A stretch of 64,000 nt of DNA from Lewinellaceae bacterium (GTDB lineage Bacteria > Bacteroidota > Bacteroidia > Chitinophagales > Saprospiraceae). Shown one piece after another: positions 1 through 9,904 of this stretch. Positions within the stretch are counted from its first letter, which is position 1; each line of letters begins with the position of its first letter. The notes beneath the pieces were generated by a model, which worked only from the letters and a program-made list of their open reading frames with translations, did not search any database and was not told the DNA's origin. The DNA lies in contig JADJYW010000002.1 in assembly GCA_016719605.1 (NCBI GenBank), positions 1 to 64,000 on the forward strand. Reading direction: 5' to 3'. The position numbers and the translations under genes were made by a program.

Positions 1-1
1 C

Positions 2-3000
2 GAACAAGCCCTCGAAGCCGCCATCGAAAAACGCCTCACCGGTACCTCTCTGGAAGAACTGCGGGCGCAGCAGGGCATCTCCGGCGACGTGGCCGAACGG
101 GCGGAACTGTACCGGGGCGGCAATGGCTACTATATTGGCATACCGTCCGATTTCAACGCCAAATACGCCATCGACGAGCGCCGCTTCTGGCATTTTCTGG
201 AAACCACCCAGCCCGAAGAATTGGCCAAACTGCAAAAACAAGCCGACTGGAAACTCAAGATCCTCGAACGCCTGGACCGTATGGTGAAAAAATACGGCAT
301 CATCCGGCTGCTGCGGAAAGGCCTGGAGCTGGACGACGCCCATTTCACCCTATTTTATGTGCTGCCCCTGGCCTCCAGCAGCCCCTCCGTCAAGGAAAAT
401 TTTGAGCGCAACGAATTCAGCGTCACCCGCCAGTTGCGGTACTCCCTGGGCAACCCGATGGAAGAAATCGACATGGTGTTGTTCGTCAACGGTCTGCCCT
501 TCGCCACCATGGAGTTGAAAAACCACTGGACCGGCCAAAACGCCCGCGTACACGGACAGCATCAGTACAAGTACAAACGGGACAACACCCAACCCCTGCT
601 GCAATTCGGCCGCTGCATCGTGCATTTCGCCGTGGATACCGACGAGGCCTACATGACCACCAAACTGGACGGCGCGGGCACCTTTTTCCTGCCCTTCAAC
701 CTGGGGCACAACCACGGCAAAGGCAATCCGCCCAATCCGTTCGGGCATAAAACATCCTACCTCTGGGACGACGTGCTGACCCGCCGGAGCGTCGCCAACG
801 TCATCCAGCATTTCGTACGTTTCGACGGCAAGGACACCGACCCGCTGAGTAAAAAGACCTTGTATTTCCCCCGGTACCACCAAATGGACGTGGTGCGCCG
901 GCTCATCGCCGATGCGGGCCGGAAAGGCGTGGGACAAACCTACCTGATCCAGCACTCGGCCGGCTCCGGCAAGTCCAACTCCATCACCTGGGCAGCCTAC
1001 CAACTCATCGAAACCTATCCGGAAAGCGACGTCACCCCCGGCAGCCGGGGCATCACCCATCCGCTGTTCGATTCGGTGGTGGTGGTCACCGACCGGCGCC
1101 TGCTCGACAAACAACTGCGCGACAACATCAGGGAGTTCTCCGAGGTCAAAAACATCATCGCCGCGGCCTACTCGTCCAAAGAGTTGAAGGAGCACCTGGA
1201 GGGCGGCAAAAAGATCATCATCACCACCATCCAGAAGTTTCCGTTCATCGTGGACGGTATCGCCGACCTGAGCGACAAACGTTTCGCCGTCATCATCGAC
1301 GAAGCCCACAGCAGCCAGAGCGGCACGGCAGCCGACAACATGAACCGCGCCATGGGCAACAGCGGCGCCGAGGAAGAAGACCCCGACCCGCAGGACATGA
1401 TCCTGGAGGTCATGCGTTCGCGCAAGATGCGGGGCAATGCTTCCTATCTGGCGTTTACGGCCACGCCGAAAAACAACACGCTGGAAAAATTCGGGGTGAA
1501 GCAGGCGGACGGCGGTTACAAACCCTTCCACCTCTACTCCATGAAACAAGCCATCGAGGAGGGTTTTATTCTGGATGTGCTGGCCAACTACACCACCTAC
1601 AAGAGTTATTACGAGATAGAAAAATCCATCGAGGAGAATCCCGCTGTTCGATACGGCCCGGGCGCAGAAGAAACTGAAGGCATACGTGGAGCGGCACGCC
1701 CAGACCATTGCCACCAAGGCCGAGATCATGCTGGATCACTTCATCACCAAGATCGTGAACACCAAAAAGTTGAAGGGCAAAGCCAAGGCCATGGTGGTGA
1801 CGCAGAGCATCGAGTCGGCCATACAGTACTATTGGGCGCTCCGGCGGATTTTGACGGCCCGGGGCAAACCGTTCAGCATACTCATCGCCTTTTCCGGCAA
1901 AAAAACGGTGGACGGCGAGGAATTCACCGAAGACGGCCTCAACGGCTTTCCCGAAAAAGATACCCGCGACAATTTTGACAAAGACGAATACCGGATGCTG
2001 GTGGTGGCCAACAAGTACCTGACGGGCTTCGACCAGCCCAAACTCACGGCCATGTACGTGGATAAAAAGTTGCAGGGCGTGTTGGCGGTGCAGGCGCTTT
2101 CCCGGCTGAATCGCTCGGCCGACAAGTTGGGCAAAAAGACCGAAGACCTGTTCGTGCTGGATTTTTTCAACTCCACCGAAGACATCAAGACGGCCTTCGA
2201 CCCGTTTTACACCGCCACCTCGCTCAGCAAAGCCACCGACGTCAACGTGCTGCACGAACTCAAAGGCAACCTGGATGCAGCCGGCGTATATGAATGGGCG
2301 GAGGTGGAAGACTTTGTAGAAAAGTATTTCAACAAGGTAGATGCCCAGCAATTGAGTCCGATCATCGATGTGGCTGCCGACCGGTTCGTTTCCGGCCTGG
2401 GGCTGGAGGAAAAAGAAAAAGCCGACTTCAAGATCAAGGCCAAGCAGTTTGTGAAAATTTACGGTCAGATGGCGGCCATCCTGCCCTACGAGGTGGTGAA
2501 ATGGGAAAAGTTGTTTTGGTTCCTGAAATTCCTCATCCCCAAACTGCTCATCAAAGACCCGACCGTTGATGCGCTCGACGAGTTGCTGCACTCCGTGGAC
2601 CTGTCCACCTACGGGCTGGAGCGGATAAAACTGAACAGTGCCATCGAATTGGACGCCACGGAAACCGAAGTTGATCCGCAAAACCCGAATCCGCGCGGCG
2701 CGCACGGCGGCGGCGAAGAAAAAGACCCGTTGGACCTCATCATCCGGAGTTTCAACGAACGCTGGTTTCAGGGCTGGGAAGCCACTCCGGATGAGCAGCG
2801 CGTGAAATTTGTCAACATCGCCCAAAAAATGCGGGCGCACCCGGATTTTCAAAAGAAGTACGCCGACAATCCGGACGCTCAAAACGCGGACATTGCCTTC
2901 CGGCAAATGTTTGATGACGTCATGACGAAGGAGCGGAAAAACGAACTCGATCTGTACCGCCTGATCGCCAAGGACGATGCGTTCCGGGTAGCGATGCTAG

Positions 3001-3032
3001 ATACATTGAAAAGGGTGTTGGGGGTGGGGTGA
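2..3032 (+). CDS. hsdR: Type I restriction endonuclease, R subunit (HsdR), 5'-truncated by window, one frameshift
   Basis: ATP-dependent motor and nuclease subunit of a type I restriction-modification complex, which translocates and cleaves unmodified foreign DNA. The reading frame is already open at base 2, so the N-terminus lies outside the window. Visible in order: the nuclease core (EEIDMVLFVNGLPFATMELKN, with the D...E-x-K residues), Walker A (HSAGSGKSNS), DEAH box (VIIDEAHSS), the SF2 motif LAFTATP, then the second RecA-like domain (LTGFDQPKLTAMYVDKKL, LSRLNR) and the helical C-terminus. The frame changes at the CCC run 1640-1642: removing one C joins NP to LFDTARAQKKLKAYVERH, the usual HsdR sequence. 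The break is therefore a single-base insertion, genuine or a sequencing error. No hsdM or hsdS is visible; they would have to lie upstream of the window. Confidence 0.93.
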
Positions 3033-3882
3033 GCGTAATTTTTCTTCCTTCAATCCCCTACCTTCGCCCCCTTACTATCAAACGCTTTTTCTTCCATATC
3101 GCCTACAACGGACAAAACTACCACGGCTGGCAGCGGCAGTCAAACGCATGTACCGTGCAGGAGGTCATAGAAGGCGCCTTACTGAAGATTCTGAAAACGC
3201 CCACCTCGGCCAACGGCTGCGGCCGAACAGACGCCGGGGTACACGCCAGCCAGTATTTTTTTCATGCTGATCTGGCTGAAATGGCCGTAGAGGAACTGCT
3301 GTTCAAACTCAACCATGCCCTGCCGGCGGATATCACCGTTTTTGGGATCATTCCAGTCTCCGATGGGGCGAATGCCCGGTTTGATGTGACGCAGCGCACC
3401 TACGATTATTTCATCCATTTGCGCAAGGATCCCTTTTTGCAGGCCAACAGTGCCTTGTATCGGGGTATGAATCTGGATATTCAGCGCATGCAAACAGCGG
3501 TGAATTTGCTGCCGCAATACGAAGACTATTACGCGTTTTGCAAGTCGCCGGCAAACTTTAAACACACGATCTGCCGGGTCAGTGCGGCCCGTTTGTGGGT
3601 AGATAAAAGCGGCGAACGCCTCCGGTTCCAGGTCAGCGCCAACCGATTTTTGACAGGTATGATCCGGATTATTGTGGGCCGCCTGCTGGAGATTGGCGCC
3701 GGGGAGATGAGCCTGGAGGCTTTTTGAAGGCCACCTGCGCGACAAAAGACGCCGCCTGTTATTACCGGGGCATATCCACAGGGGCTTTATTTGTCCAAGG
3801 TGGTGTATCCGTATCTGAGTTGCCGCAGCAAACGGTGTTTGGAGCGGTGTTCGGGGATGAGCCGGCGGGATACTGGATTTGA
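3029..3882 (+). CDS. truA: tRNA pseudouridine(38-40) synthase TruA, frameshifted near the C-terminus
   Basis: Isomerises uridines 38-40 in the anticodon arm of tRNAs. The family core is clear: RFFFHIAYNGQNYHGWQ at the N-terminus, the catalytic-Asp motif NGCGRTDAGVHA, and the RFLTGMIRIIVGRLLEIG block. The frame is lost at the T run 3721-3725. Correcting three one-base errors (one extra T there, one missing T near 3790, one missing G near 3815) restores FEGHLRDKRR...HIHRGFYLSKVVYPYLELPQQ and a stop at 3880-3882. The only canonical in-frame start before the conserved region is GTG 3029, overlapping the hsdR stop. However, a -7 box at 3059 and the codon ATC 3077 before AAACGC hint that the true start may be a miscalled ATG at 3077. 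Confidence 0.88.
3059..3066 (+). promoter_or_regulatory. Bacteroidota-type -7 box upstream of truA
   Basis: TACCTTCG fits the TAnnTTTG/TTCG -7 consensus. The surrounding CCCCTACCTTCGCCCCC is nearly identical to the box before panB at 11107. It lies inside the nominal GTG-initiated truA frame, which suggests that translation really starts downstream of it. Confidence 0.45.
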
Positions 3883-3992
3883 GTTTCTTTTCTGTGGTTA
3901 TGGGCAGGTACCGGGTATCATCCTGTCGCTTGCGGCGAAAAACCAGCCTATTCGCCGCACGATTTGCGGCGAATGCCCTATATCCGGCGGAG

Positions 3993-4947
3993 CTACTGTG
4001 CAAACAGCGACTCCACAAATGCGCGCTTGTTGAAAATCTGCAATTGGTCAATCCGTTCGCCAACGCCGATATAACGGATCGGGATTTTGAATTGTTCGCT
4101 GATCCCGATCGCCACGCCGCCTTTGGCGGTGCCGTCGAGTTTGGTGAGTGCCAGTGCGGTGATGGGCGCCACCTCGGTGAAATGTTTGGCCTGCTCGAAA
4201 GCTTTTGGCCGGTGGACGCATCCAGCACGAGCAGTACGTCGTGCGGGGCGCCGGGCAGTTTTTTCTCGATGGAGCGGTGGATTTTGCCCAATTCCTGCAT
4301 GAGGTTAACCTTGTTGTGCAGGCGGCCTGCGGTATCTATAATGACCACGTCGCAGCCATTTTCAAGCGCATACTGGTGGTTTCGTAAGCCACGGCGGCAG
4401 GGTCGGCGTTCATACCTTGGAGTAAAAATCGCAACCGACGCGCTCCGACCAGATTTTCAACTGATCCACGGCGGCAGCGCGGGAAGGTATCGGCAGCGCC
4501 GAGCACTACCTTGTGCCCCGCTGTCTGGAACTGGGAAGCCAGTTTGCCAATGGTGGTGGTTTTGCCCACGCCATTCACCCCGATCACAAGCAGGATGTAT
4601 GGTTTTTTGCCGGCAGGAATATCGAAGTCCTCGGCATCGGTTGTATTGTTCTCGCCCAGCAATTGTACGATCTCGTCGCGCAGGAGGTTGTTGAGTTCGT
4701 CGGTGTTCACATACTTGTCGCGGGCTACACGAGCCTCCATGCGTTCGATGATTTTCACGGTGGTGTCTAAGCCCACGTCTGCCGCGATCAATGCGGCCTC
4801 CACTTCGTCCAGCACCTCCTCGTCAACGGTTGACTTGCCGGCGACTGCACGGGCGATTTTTCCGAAAAAACCCTCTTTGGTTTTTTCCAACCCTTTGTCA
4901 AGGTCTTCCTTCTTTTCCCGGTTAAAAAACTTGTCAAAAAAGCCCAT
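3993..4947 (-). CDS. ftsY: Signal recognition particle receptor FtsY, several frameshifts
   Basis: SRP-receptor GTPase that docks ribosome-SRP complexes at the inner membrane. The protein opens with MGFFDKFF and a charged helical N-domain, followed by the G-domain: G1 GVNGVGKTTTIGKLA, GAADTF, then IDTAGRLHNK (G3), LVLDASTGQ and, after another frame change, LTKLDGTAKGG (G4) and the C-terminal IGVGERIDQLQIFN. The frame shifts near 4470, 4430, 4370 and 4211; each time the family sequence continues in another frame. The stop TAG at 3993-3995 follows SLFAQ. The length is close to that of other short FtsY proteins (about 317 aa). FtsY is essential, so the indels are most likely sequence errors. Confidence 0.9.
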
Positions 4948-5018
4948 CTGTAGAATGTGAACTACGCGAGGGAGTCTGATAAATCCGCACCATATTGTGC
5001 AATTGACAGGCTGGTAAT

Positions 5019-5098
5019 TTTTTTGACAGGATGTAGAGAATCCTAAGGATTTTCTACGACGGAGCCGCTACATTTATCATCCAAATCCTGTCAAAAAA
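5019..5098. repeat. Inverted repeat between ftsY and the LytTR regulator
   Basis: TTTTTTGACAGGAT (5019-5032) is perfectly inverted as ATCCTGTCAAAAAA (5085-5098), with a 52-bp spacer. Further GACAGG/CCTGTC copies lie at 5005 and 5101. Either arm would give a U-run in RNA, so bidirectional termination or a small dispersed element is possible. The rest of 4948-5246 holds no recognisable gene. Confidence 0.6.
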
Positions 5099-5246
5099 TA
5101 ATTCCTGTCAACACAGTGCTTGTAAGACAGCCTCGAACGTTTGCGAAGTGAATGCGCCTGTATGCGGGCGCCGAACAGGTGCTCCGTAATTTCAGCGCAA
5201 AATAGTGCGCCAGATTGAAAGTGACGGGACCCGGTATTTCGGCCGT

Positions 5247-6020
5247 CTACATTTCTCCGTAGAGTCGCCGTACCGAGTCCATCAGGGTGGCTTTTTTGCG
5301 ACGCGAAACCTCGACGGTATCGCCGTTTTCGAGTTTCAGGTAGCCGCCTTCGCCCTTGATGTAGGTTTTCATAAAATTCATGTTGACGATGTGCTTTTTG
5401 TGCACCCGCACGAAGTTGAGGCGCAGCAGCGTGTCTTCGTAGGCCTTGATGGTCTTGCTGGCAGTGACCTTGCTGCCGGATTTGAGGATGAAGTGCGTGT
5501 AGTTGTCCTCCGCTTCGAGGCGCACGATATCGCTCAGGCGCACGAAGTGTACGCCGTCGAGGCCGGAAATGCCTATTTTTTCAAAGGCATTGGGCATATT
5601 GGGCGAGTAGTTCTGCTGGAGCAATTCTACCCGTTGTTTGGTGCTGCCGCTTTTGCGGTTGATCCGGGTTCGGCTGACGGCGCGGCGCAGGTCGTCCGGC
5701 TCAATGGGTTTGAGCACATAGTCAATGGCCGAAAAATCGAATGCCGTGAGGGCGTATTGGTTGTACGCGGTGACAAAGATGATGTCGAAGGGGATATCCT
5801 CTAATTGTTCCAGCCCCCGGAATACGAGTCCGTCAGGAAGGTCAATATCGAGAAACGCCACATCGTACTGGCTGTCTCTGTCGTCGGCGGTCAGGCGCAG
5901 CAAGTCGGCATTGGAGCCGCCTGTTGCCACGATTTCGATGTCCGGGCAATGTTTGTGGAGCAGGTTTTGGAGGTTTGCCAAGCCTTCCGGCTCGTCTTCG
6001 ATCAAGAGCGCTCGTGTCAT
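5247..6020 (-). CDS. LytTR-family response regulator
   Basis: Two-component response regulator that binds DNA through a LytTR domain. Receiver domain, residues 1-120: acidic pocket E8-D9, phospho-acceptor D58 in FLDIDLP, T84 and K104 in YVLKPI. LytTR domain, residues about 150-255: VRLEAEDNYTHF, the VHKKHIVNMNFM segment and a C-terminal DTVEVSRRKK. The length of 257 aa is normal and the frame is intact, in contrast to its neighbours. No histidine kinase lies beside it, so its partner sensor must be encoded elsewhere. It is transcribed in the same direction as the LysM transglycosylase gene upstream, separated by a G-rich spacer. Confidence 0.92.
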   Translation of the reverse strand: MTRALLIEDEPEGLANLQNLLHKHCPDIEIVATGGSNADLLRLTADDRDSQYDVAFLDIDLPDGLVFRGLEQLEDIPFDIIFVTAYNQYALTAFDFSAIDYVLKPIEPDDLRRAVSRTRINRKSGSTKQRVELLQQNYSPNMPNAFEKIGISGLDGVHFVRLSDIVRLEAEDNYTHFILKSGSKVTASKTIKAYEDTLLRLNFVRVHKKHIVNMNFMKTYIKGEGGYLKLENGDTVEVSRRKKATLMDSVRRLYGEM

Positions 6021-6047
6021 GGGAGGATTGTTTTTGGAAATGAAAAT

Positions 6048-6085
6048 GGGGGGGAAGGAGCGGAGGGGGGGCGCGGGGGGGGGGG
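6048..6085 (+). other. Three long G tracts (7, 7 and 11 G) upstream of the LytTR gene
   Basis: G runs at 6048-6054, 6065-6071 and 6075-6085 lie on the plus strand, within 30-65 bp of the start codon of the minus-strand regulator gene. On the mRNA side they read as C tracts. Such tracts can form quadruplex structures or slip, and they are also hard to sequence, so the exact lengths are uncertain. Confidence 0.55.
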
Positions 6086-6106
6086 ATAAGGTAAAAATTC
6101 ATAATT

Positions 6107-7577
6107 TTAACCTTCAGGCGCATGCCGATGGTCACGGTAGTGCAGTTGTTGAGTTTGCGGGCAGGGTTTCGGTCGGGGTGCCGTATTGCCGGGCAATTTC
6201 GTCGAGGGATTCATTTCGGCGCACCGTATGGTATTGGTACTGTTTGAATTGCTCGGCCTCTTCCCGCTTCAACACGGGCACCGGGTCTGCCGCCGTGGCG
6301 TATTGATGCGGCGGCGACCCGCCGGATTCCGGTTTTTTAGGCTTGCCGGCTTCGGTGGTTTGGGGGCGTCAATACGCAGGGGCGAATGTTTGAACACAAA
6401 CACCGGGGCGCCCAGACACGGAGGCGTTGCCCGGCCTGTACCTGGTCTTCAGTCAGGTTGTTCCAAGCCCGAAGGTGGTCGAGATGACAGCCGAGCATGG
6501 ATGCTACGCGGTCAATATGGTCGGCTTGCTGCACCATGACACGTGAGCCGCCAGTAGCGCCCGTCGCCGAGGTTGGTATTCGGAGCAGCCTTGAGGGTTT
6601 CGATGGCGTAACGCCGTCCGCCGAGGCCGTTGAGGTAGCGCAAAAACGCCGGCATGACGCGCTGAGGCAGCAGGACGTAGTATCCTTTTTCGCTTTGCGG
6701 CACATAGTCGCGTTTAAAACCCGGCATTCAGGGTGCGAATCGCGCCGTAATCCAGCCCTGTTGCATCGGAAATATCTTGAAACGAGATGGCTTCGTGCAC
6801 CCGGATGTGGTCGTCATCTGTTCGTCCGGATCCGGTTCCACCATATCCAGGTTGTGCATCGGGAAAAGTTGTAGATATAGGTGGCGGCAATGAATGCCGG
6901 CACATAGTTGTGGGTTTCCTGTGGAAGGAATTTCTGGATCACCCAAAATCCCGGCTATGGGCGCGTTTGATGGCGGAATTAACTCGTCCGGGGCCGCTGT
7001 TGTAGGCGGCGAGGGCCAGCGCCCAGTCGTTGTACTGTTTGTGCAAATCCCGGAGATACCGGACAGCGGCTTCCGTGCTTTTGACTGCATCGCTGCGTTC
7101 GTCCACGGCGGAGGTTTGCAGCAGATCGTAGTCTTTGCCGGTGAGGGCATAAACTGCCATTAACCCGGTAGCGCCGACGCGCGAAACGGTTTTATGTTCA
7201 GAGCCGACTCCACCACGGCAAGGTATTTCAGGTCGGCAGGCAGTCCGTATTCTTTAGTTTTTCTTCAAAAAGGGAAAATAGGTGAGCCGCCGGCCGAGCA
7301 TGACCTTCTGTTTTTTTCGGTTTTGACTGCAACATACGTTCGGATATAGCCTTTACGACCGGGTTTGTTTTCAGTTCGAGGCATCCCCGGAGTTTACCCA
7401 ATCGCTCGCGCAATTCTTCTTCGGTTGGGAGGGGAGGTGCACTTGCCTTTGGGCCACCAGCAGATCGGGTGTTTCGACAACCCGGGAAGGTCGGCTTCAT
7501 CTTGTGCCAGTACGGGCGCGGCCGAGGTCAGGAGGCAAAAGGGCCAGCCAGTAGAGAACAGGGTGTTTTCGCTGCAT
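6107..7577 (-). CDS. LysM-containing lytic transglycosylase (MltD-like), many frameshifts
   Basis: Periplasmic murein lytic transglycosylase. The start ATG 7577 gives a signal peptide (MQRKHPVLYWLAL...APVLAQ after one correction). Downstream, in changing frames, are LPADLKYLAVVESALN and VGATGLMAVYA (goose-type lysozyme fold, with catalytic Glu in VVESAL), ALAAYNSGPGRVN, then VIQKFLPQETHNYVPAFIAA, HEAISFQDISDATG, a first LysM (VQQADHIDRVASMLGCHLDHLRAWNNL) and a second LysM (YHTVRRNESLDEIARQYGT). The end is placed at TAA 6107-6109, assuming one last indel; this is approximate. At least six frame changes occur in about 1.5 kb. The domain order SLT-LysM-LysM matches MltD-like enzymes of Bacteroidota. 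Confidence 0.82.
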
Positions 7578-7957
7578 GAGAAAGTACTCGAAAAATTTGA
7601 TAAAAGCAATGGTGTGGATTTCGGCGGGAGGGCCTTAGAACGGGAGGTGACAAATTATATTTTACTTAAAAAATGGTGCACCCGATTTGAATTTATCTGT
7701 CGGGCGAGTCCGTTCGAGGAAGGGCAAAAGTCGTTTTTTAGTCTGAAACGGCGGCAAAGAAGTCCAACAATTAACATTTTGGAAGGGGCCAGCGGAGGGT
7801 ATTTTAGCAAAATTTTGTTTTGGCCAACAAAAAGTCAACCTTTCCTCGGTTTTCTGGGGAATGTCTGTACTTTTGCGCGGCTTTTTAACACGGTACCTGG
7901 CTCCCGGTGGCCCGTTCCCGTATCCTTGACACCGGATACCAAACATCATTTCGTTTT
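7578..7957. other. Intergenic region between the LysM transglycosylase and atpD
   Basis: About 380 bp, AT-richer than the flanks, holding the divergent promoters for the two genes. I see no conserved protein in any frame and no RNA fold I can name. The only supported element is the -7 box at 7868-7875. Confidence 0.5.
7868..7875 (+). promoter_or_regulatory. -7 box upstream of atpD
   Basis: TACTTTTG is an exact TAnnTTTG match, 83 bp before the atpD ATG. A -33 TTTG is not obvious at the right distance. Confidence 0.5.
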
Positions 7958-9463
7958 ATGGCAAATATTGGTCGTATCAAACAAATCATCGGCGCTGTGG
8001 TGGACGTGGATTTCAGCGCATCCCAACAGCAAACTGCCGGAAATTTTGAATGCTTTTGAAATCACGCGTCCGGACGGCACGCCGCTCGTGCTGGAAGTAC
8101 AGCGGCCTCGGCGAAGATGGTGTACGCACCATCGCCATGGACTCCACCGACGGTCTCATGCGGGCATCGAATGCGTGGACACGGGCGCTCCCATTGCCAT
8201 GCCGATCGGCGAAGCGGTGCGCGGTCGCCTGTTCAACGTGGTTGGCGAGCCATTGACGGCATCGGAAAAGTGGAAAAAGGCAAGGACGCTTATGTGATCC
8301 ACCGCAAGCCCCCGGCTTACGAAGACCCGTCTACCGAGCGCGAAATCCTGTATACCGGTATCAAGGTTATTGACCTGATTGAGCCGTACGCCAAGGGTGG
8401 CAAGATCGGCCTTTTTGGTGGCGCCGGCGTGGCAAGACGGTATTGATCATGGAATTGATCAACAACATCGCCAAAGCGTACGACGGTATGTCGGTATTTG
8501 CTGGTGTCGGCGAGCGTACTGCGAAGGCAACGACCTGCTGCGCGAGATGATCGAATCCAACGTAATTAAATACGGTGATGCCTTCAAACACCCATGGAAG
8601 CAGGCGGTGGGATCCCTCAGTAAGGTGGATATGAAGGAACTGAGCCAAAGCCAGGCTACGCTGGTGTTCGGCCAGATGAACGAACCGCCTGGCGCGCGCG
8701 CCCGCGTGGCACTCTCCGGCCTCACCCATGGCTGAATACTTCCGCGATGGCGACCTGAGCGACCCCGCCGGCGGCCGCGATATCCTGTTCTTTGTGGACA
8801 ATATCTTCCGCTTCACCCAGGCCGGTTCCGAGGTTTCCGCGCTGTTGGGCCGTATGCCCTCCGCTGTGGGTTATCAGCCCACGCTGGCCACCGAAATGGG
8901 TATCATGCAAGAGCGCATCACCTCGACCAAGCGCGGCTCCATTACCTCGGTACAGGCCGTGTATGTACCCGCCGACGACTTGACCGACCCGGCTCCGGCC
9001 ACGACATTTGCGCACCTGGATGCTACTACGGTGTTGAGTCGCAAAATCGCATCCCTTCGGTATCTATCCGGCGGTGGATCTGCTCGACTCCACGTCGCGC
9101 ATCCTCGATCCTGAAAAATCATCGGCGACGAACACTACTCGTCTGCGCAGCAAGTGAAAGTTATTCTTCAGCGGTACAATGAGTTGCAGGATATCATTGC
9201 CATTCTCGGCATGGAAGAACTTTGGGACGAAGACAAACTCGTCGAGCCGCGCCTGCCTAACGCTTTTCCTGTCGCAGCCCTTCCATGTAGCCGAACAGTT
9301 TACCGGCCTCAAGGGGTACTTGGTTCCCATTGACGAAACAATCCGCGGCTTCAATATGATCATGGATTGGCGAAACGGACGAATACCCCGAAGCGTCATT
9401 CAACCTCGTCGGCACGATTGACGACGCCATCGCAAAGGCAAAAACCGGTTGGCAGAGTTTTAG
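7958..9463 (+). CDS. atpD: ATP synthase F1 subunit beta, about ten frameshifts
   Basis: Catalytic subunit of the F1 rotary ATP synthase. From ATG 7958 the protein starts MANIGRIKQIIGAVVDVDFS. In alternating frames the sequence continues with the P-loop (GLFGGAGV, GKT lost to an indel), GERTREGNDLL (disrupted), VFGQMNEPPGARARVALSG, RDILFFVDNIFRFTQAGSEVSALLGRMPSAVGYQPTL, VYVPADDLTDPAPATTFAHLDA and a C-terminal AEQFTGLKGYLVPIDETI. The stop TAG 9461-9463 follows AEF. The summed length fits the roughly 500 aa of the family. Indels occur near 8020, 8095, 8160, 8255, 8430, 8515, 8730, 9058, 9110 and 9270. Such damage in an essential gene points to an error-rich consensus rather than a pseudogene. 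Confidence 0.95.
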
Positions 9464-9562
9464 GTTTAGGTTTCCTGGTCAGAAGGTTAGAAGGTTGTCT
9501 GGTTGTAGCCAAACCTTCCAACCTTCTAACCAGAAACCTTAAAACCTCAAACCTTCCAACCT
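9464..9562. repeat. AACCTTCC/AACCAGAAACC repeat, copy 1 (atpD-atpC spacer)
   Basis: A run of AGAAGGTT and TCTGGTT units followed by AACCTTCC, AACCTTCT and AACCAGAAACC units forms an imperfect palindrome filling the atpD-atpC gap. The same family recurs at 14346, 22554, 37891 and 46265. Confidence 0.85.
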
Positions 9563-9572
9563 TATTCAAGAT

Positions 9573-9819
9573 ATGAACATCGTCATACTTCTCGCCCGGA
9601 GAAACAGATATTTTCGGGACCGGTCAAACCGGTCAAAGTGCCCGGCGCGCCGGGTTCGTCGAAATGCTGAAAACCACGCTCGACTGTGTCGTCGCTGGAA
9701 GCGGAGAAGTGCGTATTATCAAGGAAAATGGAGAAAGATGACCCTTACGGTAGAGGGCGGCCTTGCGGAAATGCTCTATTAACGAAGTGTCCTTGCTGGT
9801 CGCCGGCGTAAAAGAATGA
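9573..9819 (+). CDS. atpC: ATP synthase F1 subunit epsilon
   Basis: Small central-stalk subunit that couples and regulates F1. With a few base corrections the reading is MNIVIL..PEKQIFSGPVKPVKVPGAPG, then the family-typical LEAGEVRIIKENGEKMTLTVEGG and a C-terminal EVSLLVAGVKE before TGA 9817-9819. At about 82 aa it is the short form common in Bacteroidota, which lacks the long C-terminal helical hairpin. It lies 109 bp after atpD, the gap being occupied by a repeat element, and is presumably co-transcribed. One to three indels are needed to keep the frame. Confidence 0.85.
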
Positions 9820-9868
9820 TTGGCGAGGACAGCGAGGCCCTCCCGCGATTTTCCTGACGGCCAACATC

Positions 9869-9876
9869 TACCTTTG
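9869..9876 (+). promoter_or_regulatory. -7 box upstream of the DUF4249-type lipoprotein
   Basis: TACCTTTG lies 29 bp before the ATG at 9905, matching TAnnTTTG exactly. It separates the following gene from the atp unit. Confidence 0.55.
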
Positions 9877-9904
9877 CCGGGCAACTCATTTTCAACACCT
9901 GGCA

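Noticed and set aside
1640..1700. Programmed ribosomal frameshift in hsdR
   Set aside because: No slippery heptamer or downstream pseudoknot recognised, and single-base indels are common across the neighbouring region.
350..1729. Long minus-strand ORF opposite hsdR
   Set aside because: Antisense of a clear HsdR reading frame, low-complexity composition, no family features.
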